Positions 44,090-51,701 of a DNA stretch of 51,701 nucleotides are shown here, one piece after another. The notes below the pieces were generated by a model. The model had not been told where the DNA came from. It saw nothing but the letters and a program-made list of their open reading frames with translations, and searched no databases. The position numbers were made by a program, and so were the translations under genes. This stretch comes from Acidobacteriota bacterium. GTDB lineage: Bacteria; Acidobacteriota; Vicinamibacteria; Marinacidobacterales; Marinacidobacteraceae. The stretch spans positions 1 to 51,701 of the forward strand of contig JAJDVI010000107.1 in NCBI GenBank assembly GCA_022826195.1, given 5' to 3'. Numbering within the stretch: the stretch's first letter is position 1; each line of letters starts with the position of its first letter.

Positions 44090-46522
44090 CTACAGCGCCT
44101 TCAGAACGCCCCACGGGCTCGAACGGAGTTCCCGCCAGGCCACCGCCGCCGCGGCGGCCCAAAGCGCCAGCCCGAGCAGCGCGGCCGGGCCGAGGAACAG
44201 CACGGTGTCGGGAGTTCCCACCCAGGGAATCCGGCTCATGAGGACACGCGTCAGGAGGAACCCGCCGCCGAGTCCGGCGGCGATCCCGGCGGTCACCGCC
44301 AGCGCCGTCCGTTTCACGACCTCCCACCGGAGGGCTCCCGGCTCGGCACCGAGAGCCTGGCGCACCGCGATGGATGGCGCTTCCCGCGTCAGGTGCTCGC
44401 TGACGTGCCCCATCCCGCCAAGAAGGCTCAGCAGGACTCCGGCGGCGCCGAAGATCACGAGCACGAAGGACCCCAGCACCGGGCTGCCGAGCTCGCGCGA
44501 ACGCTGCCGCCACACCGACTCCACCCGCAGCACCCGGAGTCGCGGATCCACCTCCCGAACCGTGCGGCGGACGGCCGCCAGTTCCTCCGCGGATGGCTCG
44601 CCGGCAGTCCGGACGACGATCTGCGCTCGGGGAAACGGGAAGGAGAGTCCCGCCCGGGACGCATACGGCGTATAGATGGTCGGGCTCCTGGCGGTCATCG
44701 GAAAGGTGAGCACGTCCGGGACAACACCGACCACCTGGTACGCGCTACCCATGACCCTGACCGACCGGCCCAGCGGGGCGTCCCCGAGCCGGCGTGCGAA
44801 AGAGCGGTCGAGAACCGCGACCTGTCCGGCGGAAGGACCATCCGAGGCGACGAGTTCCCGGCCAGCGACCGGCTGGACTCCCAACACTCCCAGGAACCCG
44901 GGCCCGACCCGTCGTTCCGTGAAGTCGATGGGCCGGCCGTCGTCGACATATGAACCGCCCCTGCCGCTCTGTTCGTCGGGCATCGTCTCGGCATATGCCG
45001 CAGCCCGCACGGAGGGCAGCGCGGTAAGTCGCGCCACGCTCCGGTCGAGCAGCGCCGCGCGGGTTTCGGGCGCGACCGCGCCATCACCCCAACCGCTGAA
45101 ATCCACCGTGGCCACGGTGAGCCCCTCCGCCGAGTAGCCGCCCCTTCCGTCGCGGAGCGCCAACACGCTACCGCCGAGCACTACGACCCCGGCGAGGACG
45201 ACCACGGACGCGGCCGTTCCGGCGGCCAGGAAAGCGAACGCGAACGGTCGGGCGACGACCTGGCCCCGCGCCGAATCGAGCGCCGAATGCCGCCACGCCC
45301 GCGCCGTGGCCACCAGTTGGGGCAGCTCGACGAGTGTGGACGCGACGAGGGCCGCGAGGAACCCGGTAGTGAGCGACCATGCGCTGAGCCGCCAGGCCCC
45401 GGCGAACGGGAGATCACTCCCGAGGCCACGCATTCCGCCGAGCACCGCCAGGGCAACGAGGACCGCTCCCAGAAAGATCAGAAGCGCCGCGGCGACGACG
45501 CGCGCCACGCTTGCGACGAGCTCGTCCCGCGGCCCTGCTCCCAGTGCTCGGCGGATGCCGGCCGCTCGTCGTTCCCCCAACGCGCGCGAGAACCGCAGCG
45601 AACTCACGCTGAATGCGCTGACCAGGATCAGCAGCCACGCTCCCGCACGCAGGACGAGGAGCGTGGGGCGCAGCGAGGCCGTCAGGTCCTCCTGCATCGG
45701 AGTGATCGTGACGCGCTCCTCTCCAGTCCGCCGGTCCAGGTTCGCGATCAGGCTCGTGGCCTCGGCCCCAGCCGCGGCCGGCGTGACGTGAGGCTTGAGG
45801 CGACCCACGACGGGGAAACCGATCGTGGAAGACCTTCCCCCCGCGCCTTCGGCAGGGGGCCGTTCCGCCGCCTCCCTCGCCGGCAGCCAGATCCGGATGC
45901 CCGATGAGGGGAATACGAACTCACGCGGCATGACGCCGACGATCCGGAACGGCCGGCCGTCCAGCGTCATTTCGGCGCGACCGATCTCCTGTCCAGCGAA
46001 CCCGGTGAGCCACAGATCGTGGCTCACGATCGCGACCTCGGACGCCGGTTCCGGAAACACCGAGTCCGCAGCCGATGCCGCGGCGTGGTCCTCGGCGGCG
46101 AAGAGCCGTCCGGCCTCGGGCGCCACGCCCAGCGTTTCGAGCATCCCCGGCGACACGAGTGCCGCGCCAACGTAGGCGGCCGTCGAACCTGATTCCAGGA
46201 CATACGCGCGAGGCGCCCAAGTCCCGATCCATGCGAACGCCAGCGAGTCCCGGCGCAGCGCGTCAACCTCGGAAGGCGTCAGGTTGTCGTCACGGTGGCC
46301 GGCAGGCGCGGAAGCTCCGGGCGGGGATTCGAGGGAGACCTTCACGACCTTCCCGGAATCCCGGAAGACCAGCGGGCGGACGATCGCGGTGTCCCAGACG
46401 GCTTCGACGGCGAGGGCGGCGCCGACCGCAACCGCGAGCGTCAGGCACACGCCGATGCTGTTCCAGGGAGCGACGCTGAAGGACCGCAGCGCGGCAATGA
46501 CGGCGGCGCGGGTGCGGATCAT
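44090..46522 (-). CDS. Orphan FtsX/MacB-type ABC permease (duplicated, ADOP-like)
   Basis: 810 residues, no ATPase domain. Two MacB-like halves: each has a MacB_PCD periplasmic domain ('PLVFRDSGKVVKVSL...' and 'VRAAAYAETMPDEQSGRGG...') and three or so FtsX-type helices. The motif after the domain, 'RRAAGIRRALGAGPRDELVASVARVV' in the first half and 'APSIAVRQALGAEPGALRWEVVKRT' in the second, is the FtsX coupling region. This duplicated architecture is typical of acidobacterial orphan permeases. By family it would couple with a LolD/MacB-type ATPase such as the one at 49.6-50.3 kb. The ATG overlaps the stop of a possible 33-residue ORF (ATGA). Confidence 0.82.
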   Translation of the reverse strand: MIRTRAAVIAALRSFSVAPWNSIGVCLTLAVAVGAALAVEAVWDTAIVRPLVFRDSGKVVKVSLESPPGASAPAGHRDDNLTPSEVDALRRDSLAFAWIGTWAPRAYVLESGSTAAYVGAALVSPGMLETLGVAPEAGRLFAAEDHAAASAADSVFPEPASEVAIVSHDLWLTGFAGQEIGRAEMTLDGRPFRIVGVMPREFVFPSSGIRIWLPAREAAERPPAEGAGGRSSTIGFPVVGRLKPHVTPAAAGAEATSLIANLDRRTGEERVTITPMQEDLTASLRPTLLVLRAGAWLLILVSAFSVSSLRFSRALGERRAAGIRRALGAGPRDELVASVARVVAAALLIFLGAVLVALAVLGGMRGLGSDLPFAGAWRLSAWSLTTGFLAALVASTLVELPQLVATARAWRHSALDSARGQVVARPFAFAFLAAGTAASVVVLAGVVVLGGSVLALRDGRGGYSAEGLTVATVDFSGWGDGAVAPETRAALLDRSVARLTALPSVRAAAYAETMPDEQSGRGGSYVDDGRPIDFTERRVGPGFLGVLGVQPVAGRELVASDGPSAGQVAVLDRSFARRLGDAPLGRSVRVMGSAYQVVGVVPDVLTFPMTARSPTIYTPYASRAGLSFPFPRAQIVVRTAGEPSAEELAAVRRTVREVDPRLRVLRVESVWRQRSRELGSPVLGSFVLVIFGAAGVLLSLLGGMGHVSEHLTREAPSIAVRQALGAEPGALRWEVVKRTALAVTAGIAAGLGGGFLLTRVLMSRIPWVGTPDTVLFLGPAALLGLALWAAAAAVAWRELRSSPWGVLKAL

Positions 46523-46620
46523 CTGGATCCTCCGAGCGAGCGCAGACCCGTCCGTAGCGCCCTCGTGTCCGCGAGAAAACGCCTTAGCGCTTTCGCATCA
46601 GGACGCGCCCCGCGCTCCAT
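46519..46620 (-). CDS. Possible 33-residue upstream ORF of the permease
   Basis: ATG 46620 has GGAG 9 nt upstream and its stop overlaps the permease ATG by ATGA, a coupling arrangement. The peptide is basic and helical ('ALRRFLADTRALRTGLRSL'), without signal peptide or known family. GC3 is about 64%, lower than in neighbouring genes, so it may be a leader that only sets permease translation. Confidence 0.3.
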   Translation of the reverse strand: MERGARPDAKALRRFLADTRALRTGLRSLGGSR

Positions 46621-46730
46621 GCGATCACTCTCCGGAAAGGCGGTTGCACCCGGGAAAGCCGGTCTGACAACTTCCCCGAGTTTGGTGCGGATCGAATGTT
46701 TCCCGGCGCCTGGGGTCTCCCTGTGCTGCC

Positions 46731-46746
46731 CGGCGTCAGTACGCCG
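46731..46746 (-). terminator. Hairpin downstream of the Cys-rich peptide gene
   Basis: CGGCGT - CAGT - ACGCCG, perfect 6-bp stem; a longer alternative 7-bp pairing (46729-46735 with 46745-46751) shares it. It lies 54-69 nt after the peptide stop and before the permease. Without a T-tract, it would at most attenuate read-through, which would raise peptide expression above permease expression. Confidence 0.3.
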
Positions 46747-46799
46747 CCGGGATGCTCTCCAGGAGCAGACCAACGATCCGACCAAGGTCACGATCCTTC

Positions 46800-46949
46800 C
46801 TAGATGCAGACCAGGATCCAGGCGCAATAGCCGGCGATGCACACCCAGACCAGGTAGCAGTCAGCGAATGCGACAGATGCCGTGAGTCCCAGGGAGGCGC
46901 CAGCCAAGGCCAGCAGACCGACCAAGTTCCTCTTGAGTGAGAGTCTCAT
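46800..46949 (-). CDS. 49-residue Sec-type peptide with four-cysteine mature part
   Basis: ATG 46949 follows GGAGG with 5-nt spacing. Residues 1-29 are a signal peptide (basic 'RLSLKRN', hydrophobic core, 'SVAFA' cleavage site). The predicted mature peptide is 20 residues, DCYLVWVCIAGYCAWILVCI, with Cys at 2, 8, 13 and 19 (C-x5-C-x4-C-x5-C), two Trp and two Tyr. It is very hydrophobic with a single acidic residue. GC3 is about 80%, coding-like. I know no family. Two disulfides in the periplasm are plausible. It lies between the ankyrin gene and the orphan permease on the same strand. A long in-frame extension upstream (to 47297) is not favoured because of the internal ribosome binding site. 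Confidence 0.7.
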   Translation of the reverse strand: MRLSLKRNLVGLLALAGASLGLTASVAFADCYLVWVCIAGYCAWILVCI

Positions 46950-47302
46950 TTGTTCCTCCATTGGTGATGAGACGGTTGCGGGGACCGTGAAGCCATCCGG
47001 TCTCACGGAGAGCCGCGCAGCCAGCGGACTGCGCCGGACCGGCCCCGGAGGGGCGCGCGGCCGGTGGGCACGTTCGCAACCAGATGCGATGCTGCGCCGA
47101 CCGGATGTCAGTTCGCGACGGCTGATACCGAGCGATGCCGCAGCGACGCTCGCGCGGGGACGATCCGTCGGGGGATGGCCGCCGTCTTCAATCGGCGCCT
47201 CCGTCCGGTTCGCCGCAGCACCCCGCATCGCGGCGCAATCGGCAGCGGCCCTGCCGATGCCGGCAATACCGTCCCGTGTGCGGCGGAGGAGGCCCATGGT
47301 TC
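46950..47302 (-). other. Long untranslated stretch between the ankyrin and peptide genes
   Basis: 353 bp. In the peptide's frame it is open back to ATG 47297, giving an Arg/Ala/Pro-rich extension without a recognisable domain; that start has only weak AGGAA. A GCGCAG-TCCGCTGG-CTGCGC hairpin lies at about 47014-47033. I see no promoter that matches the 33-bp element found upstream of the other two transcription units. Confidence 0.4.
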
Positions 47303-48148
47303 CTATTCCTCGCTGACGTCCTGCAACGCTGCCTGGACGAGTTGCCCAACCGGACCCGGAATCCGGGCCAACAGCCGGATGTCAGAGACCTCGTCCAGCC
47401 GGGCGCCGTGCTCCAGCAGCAGCTCCAGAAGCGGCGCATCCTGCATGGCGACGACTGCCTTCAGGGGTTCGTCGCCGCTCCTGTTCTTCAGATTCGGGTC
47501 CGCGCCGCGTTCGAGCAACAGGCGCGCGAACCCGATGGGATCGGACCCGTTCGGGGATGCGTCGCCCGTCATGCGGCGGCGGAACAACCCTCCGACCAGA
47601 TGCGTCAGTGCGGTGTTCCCGTCCGGATCGTGCTGTGCGTTGACCTCCGCGCCTGCCGCCAGGAGCCGCCGCCCCGCGTCCAGCGCGACCGAATCGGCCG
47701 CGTGCATGAGCGGGGTGGCGCCCTGCCCATCGGGTGCAGACGGGTCCGCGCCGGCCGCCAACAGGATGTCCACGACTTCCAGCGCATTGGCGCGCGCCGC
47801 CTGATGTAGCGGTGCATGACCGTTCAGCGTTTCTCGCCCGTTCGGGGAAACGCCTTCGCTCAGCAGAGTTCGAACCCGGCCGGCGTCTCCCGCGCGCGCC
47901 GCGGCCACCAACTGCCCTACCGGGGTCGCGTCGTCAATGGCGGCCTTCTTCTCGGCTTTCTCGACCGTTTCGGCCAGGTCGGTGGGCGCTTCGATGCGAA
48001 TCGCCATAGGCTGCTCTTCCGACGCAGCGCCGCCTGCAGGACGGTCCGTTCCCAGTCGGGCGATCGCGGTCGTTCCGAGCGCCACCAGCGTGGCGGCCAC
48101 TGCGCCGTAGGCCCCCAACCGGAGCCGTCTTGCTACTCGTGGACTCAT
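47303..48148 (-). CDS. Membrane-anchored ankyrin-repeat protein
   Basis: 281 residues. One N-terminal membrane helix (about 11-32) anchors it, with the rest predicted in the periplasm. Four or five ankyrin repeats follow from about residue 75: 'LVAAARAGDAGRVRTLLSEGVSPN', 'NGHAPLHQAARANALEVVDILLAAGADPSAPD', 'QGATPLMHAADSVALDAGRRLLAAGAEVNAQ', 'GNTALTHLVGG...FARLLLERGADPNLKN' and 'DEPLKAVVAMQDAPLLELLLEHGARLDE'. A protein-binding role is likely by family. GGGAGG lies 6 nt before ATG 48148. The 33-bp promoter-like element lies 44 bp upstream. Confidence 0.82.
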   Translation of the reverse strand: MSPRVARRLRLGAYGAVAATLVALGTTAIARLGTDRPAGGAASEEQPMAIRIEAPTDLAETVEKAEKKAAIDDATPVGQLVAAARAGDAGRVRTLLSEGVSPNGRETLNGHAPLHQAARANALEVVDILLAAGADPSAPDGQGATPLMHAADSVALDAGRRLLAAGAEVNAQHDPDGNTALTHLVGGLFRRRMTGDASPNGSDPIGFARLLLERGADPNLKNRSGDEPLKAVVAMQDAPLLELLLEHGARLDEVSDIRLLARIPGPVGQLVQAALQDVSEE

Positions 48149-48191
48149 TCTTTGCCTCCCGGGACTGCCTTGCGGTCCCTGTCTACCCTTG

Positions 48192-48224
48192 GGTTAAGCG
48201 TGCCGCGCGCCGGGTTTCAAGACC
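48192..48224 (-). promoter_or_regulatory. 33-bp promoter-like element, copy 1 (ankyrin gene)
   Basis: On the minus strand: GGTCTTGAAA, 11 nt, GCACGCTTAACC. TTGAAA (48215-48220) and TTAACC (48192-48197) are 17 nt apart, the spacing of a sigma-70 type promoter. Its 22 fixed positions are identical in copy 2 at 51644-51676; the spacers differ. The predicted start lies about 37 nt before ATG 48148. Confidence 0.6.
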
Positions 48225-48329
48225 CAAATCACGGGAGCGCCACGGGCCGCAGGACCGGGGTACTGGTCTCCCCAACGGTCCGCGCGATTCCTCGGGGAGA
48301 GTGACCGCGCGCGCCGGTTCGGCGTCTCG

Positions 48330-49589
48330 TTACCGCAGACGGATCTGGTCCCAGGTGTCCCAGGCGGAGGTGTCGGAGAGGATGATCTCGTCCCCCTCGG
48401 CGAGACCGTTGACCACCTCGATCCGGTTCACGGAGGTCTGGCCCAGCTCTACCTGGACACGCACCGCCGTCTGACCGTCGGGGACGATCCGGAAGAGCCC
48501 GACCGTGTTCCCCGGCTGGCCGTAGGCCGGCCGGCCGACGTGCAGGGTGTCCTGAATCCTGTCCAGCTCAATGGTGCCGTCCACCGAGAGGTCCGGACGG
48601 GCGCCCCGGGGAAGCTCGCCGTCCAGCCGGATGTCCACCGCCACGGTTCCGTCCCGCACTGCGGGATCGACCCTCGAGACGACGCCTTCCACAACTCCGT
48701 TCCGGGTGTCCACCCGCGCCAACCGGCCCGGTTCCACATCCCGCGCCTGCGTTTCGGCGATCCGCAGCACCGCCTTCAGTTCCCGGGGATCCGCAACCCG
48801 TGCGAGCTTCTCTCCGGGGCTCACTTCCTGGCCCACCTCGACGGGGACCTCCAACAGCACTCCGGCCTGTCCGGCCCGCACCGTGAGCGCCGCCAACTGG
48901 CGCCGCCTGAGTTCCAGCACGGCGCGATACCGCGCCATCGTCGCTTCCTTGGACGTGATCTGCGCCTCGCTCGAGTCGGAAAGGATGGAGAGCCGCTCTT
49001 CCTCCAGCGCGTGGCGGGTTTCGAGTTCTTCGGCGGTCACCTGGCTGCGCCGGTGGATCAGTTCGCCGACGAGTCCCGCCTCGAACAGCTTCCGGTCGGC
49101 GTCGGCGCGCCGCTGGGCCGTTGCCGAGGAGTTCGCCAACCGGCCAGCGGTGTTTTGCTGGTCCAGCAAATCCGATCGGGTCTGATCCAGCAGCCGGCGG
49201 AGTTCCGCTTGCTCGGCGCGGAGCTGCAGCTCGGCCTCGTGCGTCTGCTCGACAAGCTCCGGATTCGAGAGGACGAGCAGCACGGTGTCGGCCTCGACGG
49301 GAGTCCCCGGCAGAACGCGCCGCTCCTCGACCCGTCCCCGGGTCTCGGCGGCCACCCAGCGGACCTGTTCGGGCGGCACCTGCAAGCTCCCGGGGCCGCG
49401 CACCTGCCGCACGAACCCGCCCCGCTCCACCACACCCGTCCAGACAGCCGAACGCTGCACCTCGGGGACGGCGGGGGCGATCTGTCCGAGCCCGATCAGG
49501 AACAGCGCGAACGTCACCGTCCCTCCGACCGCGAAGACCAACCGCCGGCTTCGGCGTTTCCGCTGCCGGTCGGCGACCTGGAAATCCAT
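48330..49589 (-). CDS. HlyD/MacA-family periplasmic adaptor (second copy)
   Basis: 419 residues. One N-terminal membrane helix (about 16-38), then a beta-barrel/lipoyl half ('GRVEERRVLPGTPVEADTVLLVLSNPEL'). A coiled-coil hairpin follows (about 115-215, long Leu/Ala/Glu/Gln heptads) and then the second lipoyl half ('GVLLEVPVEVGQEVSPGEKLARVADP'). The C-terminus is 'LSDTSAWDTWDQIRLR'. It connects an inner-membrane ABC exporter with an outer-membrane factor. AAGGAGG lies 6 nt before the ATG, 12 bp after the ATPase stop. It is paralogous to the adaptor at 50.4-51.6 kb. Confidence 0.88.
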   Translation of the reverse strand: MDFQVADRQRKRRSRRLVFAVGGTVTFALFLIGLGQIAPAVPEVQRSAVWTGVVERGGFVRQVRGPGSLQVPPEQVRWVAAETRGRVEERRVLPGTPVEADTVLLVLSNPELVEQTHEAELQLRAEQAELRRLLDQTRSDLLDQQNTAGRLANSSATAQRRADADRKLFEAGLVGELIHRRSQVTAEELETRHALEEERLSILSDSSEAQITSKEATMARYRAVLELRRRQLAALTVRAGQAGVLLEVPVEVGQEVSPGEKLARVADPRELKAVLRIAETQARDVEPGRLARVDTRNGVVEGVVSRVDPAVRDGTVAVDIRLDGELPRGARPDLSVDGTIELDRIQDTLHVGRPAYGQPGNTVGLFRIVPDGQTAVRVQVELGQTSVNRIEVVNGLAEGDEIILSDTSAWDTWDQIRLR

Positions 49590-49601
49590 CGTGCGCCTCC
49601 T

Positions 49602-50300
49602 TCAGACCGGATTCCTCTCCCCCGGATCTGGAACGATGCGGCCGTCGAAGAGACGGATGGTCCGCTCCGCGCGGCCGGCGTAGCGCGGGTCGTGGGTGAC
49701 CATGCAGATGGTCGCCCCTCCCTGGTGGAGCGCGTCCAGCATGTCCATCACCTCGGTGCCGTTCTTGGAGTCGAGATTGCCCGTCGGCTCGTCGGCCAGC
49801 AGGATGGAAGGCTCCCCGACGACGGCCCGAGCCACCGCCACGCGCTGTTGCTGTCCCCCGGAAAGCTGTGAGGGAAAGTGTTTGCGGCGGTGCGACATAC
49901 CGACGCGTTCCAGCGCCTTCAGCGTGCGCCGCTTCCGCTCGGCGCCGGGGGTCCCCCGGTACACCAGCGGCAGTTCCACGTTTTCGAACACCGTGAGGTC
50001 GCCGATGAGATTGAACGCCTGGAAGATGAATCCGACTTCGCGGTTGCGGATCCGGGCCCGCTCGGCCAGACCCAGGTTCGCCACCGAGCGGCCGCTCAGG
50101 ACGTACTCCCCCGCGTTCGGCGTATCGAGCAAGCCCAGGACCGAAAGCAGCGTGGACTTCCCGCACCCCGAAGGCCCCGAAATCGCCACGTAGTCGCCCG
50201 CATCGAAGCCCAGGCTGACTTCGGACAGGGCGTGGGTCTCCACCTCGTCCGTATGGAAGATCTTGCTGATGCCGCTCAGTCGGATGACAGGGTCAGGCAT
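49602..50300 (-). CDS. LolD/MacB-type ABC exporter ATP-binding protein
   Basis: About 232 residues. Walker A '[15 protein letters not shown]', Q-loop '[22 protein letters not shown]' (MacB/LolD type), signature '[16 protein letters not shown]', Walker B '[13 protein letters not shown]' and switch 'MVTHDPRYA'. It has no membrane domain, so it must pair with a separate FtsX-type permease, most simply the orphan one in this cluster. AAGGAGAG precedes ATG 50300; an ATG at 50381 overlapping the adaptor stop would add 27 residues of non-conserved sequence. Confidence 0.9.
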   Translation of the reverse strand: MPDPVIRLSGISKIFHTDEVETHALSEVSLGFDAGDYVAISGPSGCGKSTLLSVLGLLDTPNAGEYVLSGRSVANLGLAERARIRNREVGFIFQAFNLIGDLTVFENVELPLVYRGTPGAERKRRTLKALERVGMSHRRKHFPSQLSGGQQQRVAVARAVVGEPSILLADEPTGNLDSKNGTEVMDMLDALHQGGATICMVTHDPRYAGRAERTIRLFDGRIVPDPGERNPV

Positions 50301-50377
50301 GAACTCTCCTTTCGCCGGCGCGTTGGGTTTCCCGCTGTCGGCCTTTCTCCGGACCTGGCGCATTACGTCGAGCGTGG

Positions 50378-51631
50378 TCATCGGAGGCGTATACGGTCGT
50401 GCCCGTCCCAGGCCGAGGTGTCGGAGAGGATCACCGTGTCGCCTTCCATCAGGCCCTCCCGGATCTCCACGGTGTCGACCGAGGCCCTGCCGAGGCGCGC
50501 CCGCACGCGGACGCCGTGGCTCCCGTCCCTGGAAACCCGGAACAGATCCACCTCCTCCCCTTCCTGCCCGAACGCCGGACGGCCGACGTGCAGCGCATCC
50601 TCGAGCCGCTCGATCTCGACGATGCCCTCTACCGAGAGTTCGCTTCGGGCGCCGCGGGGCAGTTCATCGGTCAGCATGACATCCACGGTTACCGCGCCGT
50701 CGCGGACAGCCGGTTCCACTCGGGTAACGCGGCCGGAAACGATTCCGTTCCGGGTGTCCACGCGGGCCGTCTGCCCCACCTCGATGTCCTTCGCCTGGAC
50801 CTCCGCAATCCGCAGCTCGACCTTCAGGCTGGAAGGTTCGGCGACCTTGGCGAGGCTGTCTCCCGGCGCAACCTGCTGGCCGACCTCCACCGACACCTCC
50901 TGGACGACGCCGGCAATGCCGGCCCGAACGGCGAGCCGGGACACCAACTCCTGCTGGAGTTCCGCCACCGCCCGCAACCGCGCGACGCGCGCTTCTTCGG
51001 CAACCAGCTCGGCCGCCGCCACCTGTTGCGCGAGCCGGAGACGTTCTCCCTCGTGCCCGGCGCGCATCCGGAGTTCGGCCGCGGCCTCCTGGCTGTCCTC
51101 CAATGCGATCCGGCCGATGATCCCATCGGCGTAGATCTCGGCATCGGCTTCCGCGTTGAGGGCGGCCTGCCGGAACTCCGCCTCGACGGAGGCGAGCGCC
51201 GAGCGCTGCCGCAGCACGGCGCGGCGAAGCTGCACCCGCCGGTCCTGCAAGCCCGCCTCAGCGGCGGCGAGATCCAGCTCCGCACCCGTCAGTTCCTGGA
51301 CCAGGCGTGGATTCTCAAGCGTCAGGATCACCGTTTCGGGTTCGACCCGGGCTCCCGGGAGCGCGTGCACGGCTGCGACCCGTCCCGACGTTCCGGCCGC
51401 TACCCGCCGTACGTCCACCGGCACCAGCGTTCCGGCCCCCCGGACGCTCAGCAACATCTCGCCTTGCCGGACCGTGTCCAGGAAGACCGTCTCGCGGTCC
51501 ACGGCAGGAGCGGCAGGGGCGAGCCCGAGGGCCAACAGGACGAGGGCAACCAGAAGGACTGCCCCCGAGCAAACGAAAGCAATGCGGCGCCGGTGGCGAC
51601 TCGCAGCGACTCCTTCACGGGCTATATCCAT
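50378..51631 (-). CDS. HlyD/MacA-family periplasmic adaptor (first copy)
   Basis: 417 residues. Membrane helix at about 17-39, lipoyl halves ('GRVAAVHALPGARVEPETVILTLENPRL' and 'AGVVQEVSVEVGQQVAPGDSLAKVAEP') with a coiled-coil hairpin between them (about 105-205). The C-terminal signature is 'LSDTSAWDGHDRIRLR'. About half of the residues match the second adaptor, so they are tandem paralogues around the ATPase. The start is ATG 51631: an ATG at 51664 would lie inside the promoter-like element. The -10-like TTAACC is only 13 bp upstream, so the message would be nearly leaderless. Confidence 0.88.
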   Translation of the reverse strand: MDIAREGVAASRHRRRIAFVCSGAVLLVALVLLALGLAPAAPAVDRETVFLDTVRQGEMLLSVRGAGTLVPVDVRRVAAGTSGRVAAVHALPGARVEPETVILTLENPRLVQELTGAELDLAAAEAGLQDRRVQLRRAVLRQRSALASVEAEFRQAALNAEADAEIYADGIIGRIALEDSQEAAAELRMRAGHEGERLRLAQQVAAAELVAEEARVARLRAVAELQQELVSRLAVRAGIAGVVQEVSVEVGQQVAPGDSLAKVAEPSSLKVELRIAEVQAKDIEVGQTARVDTRNGIVSGRVTRVEPAVRDGAVTVDVMLTDELPRGARSELSVEGIVEIERLEDALHVGRPAFGQEGEEVDLFRVSRDGSHGVRVRARLGRASVDTVEIREGLMEGDTVILSDTSAWDGHDRIRLR

Positions 51632-51643
51632 GGCTACCGAATT

Positions 51644-51676
51644 GGTTAAGCGTGCGCGTCCCACGTTTTCAAGACC
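51644..51676 (-). promoter_or_regulatory. 33-bp promoter-like element, copy 2 (adaptor operon)
   Basis: Minus strand: GGTCTTGAAA, 11 nt, GCACGCTTAACC, with TTGAAA at 51667-51672 and TTAACC at 51644-51649 (17-nt spacing). Identical to copy 1 (48192-48224) at all 22 fixed positions although the flanks and the spacer are unrelated. It precedes the first adaptor gene of the adaptor-ATPase-adaptor operon. Confidence 0.6.
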
Positions 51677-51701
51677 GCGACCGGTTCGATTCGACGCTGG
51701 C

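Noticed and set aside
46950..47297. N-terminal extension of the four-Cys peptide to ATG 47297
   Set aside because: Arg/Ala/Pro-rich filler, weak ribosome binding site, and it would bury the signal peptide and the strong internal GGAGG.

Overview
The window is a very GC-rich (about 70% by eye, not counted) bacterial chromosome segment with tightly packed genes, many start/stop overlaps (ATGA, GTGA, TGATG) and many genes that seem to have short or no leaders. Lipoprotein and Sec signal peptides, periplasmic adaptors and HtrA point to a diderm. F420 genes, paired pseudo-amidohydrolases, an orphan duplicated FtsX-type permease and 'LSDTSAWD..D.IRLR' adaptors suggest Acidobacteriota or Gemmatimonadota. 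This placement is an inference; no rRNA or tRNA gene was seen.

Layout. 1-4 kb (minus strand): secreted protein, cofE (F420 glutamylation), an npdG-like F420:NADP oxidoreductase and a flippase-like membrane protein. 4-11 kb: Na+/solute symporter, HtrA protease, then an FbpABC-type iron importer with a Fur-like box across its first codons. 11-16 kb: creatininase-like lipoprotein, unknown His-containing membrane protein, metG, and a DUF4143-type AAA ATPase behind a strong dyad. 16-20 kb: three coupled amidohydrolase genes, of which only the middle one keeps its metal-binding histidines. 20.3-20.9 kb: Phd/VapC-type toxin-antitoxin pair behind a 17-bp palindrome. 21-29 kb: a LIV-type ABC importer (livG, H, M, K, F) interleaved with two acyl-CoA ligase-like genes. 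29-34 kb: aldo/keto reductase, TIGR04076-like protein, NhaC antiporter, D-aminoacylase-like lipoprotein and a 5'-truncated IS110 transposase. 35-42 kb: a coupled run of a WD40-like PD40 protein, M28 peptidase, lepA, hemW and a MATE/ANKH-like transporter.

42.6-51.7 kb (all minus strand) is the most unusual part. It holds two paralogous HlyD/MacA-type adaptors flanking a LolD/MacB-type ATPase, an ankyrin-repeat protein, a 49-residue Sec-type peptide whose predicted mature part has four cysteines, an orphan FtsX/MacB-type permease, a divergent sigma-70 factor, and a 54-residue secreted peptide with a TolC-like N-terminal motif. A 33-bp promoter-like element (10-nt and 12-nt blocks identical, 11-nt variable spacer) occurs upstream of both the adaptor operon and the ankyrin gene and nowhere else that I noticed in the window. 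Together these suggest a coregulated system that exports a small disulfide peptide from the periplasm. That is a hypothesis; the sequence shows only the parts and their arrangement.
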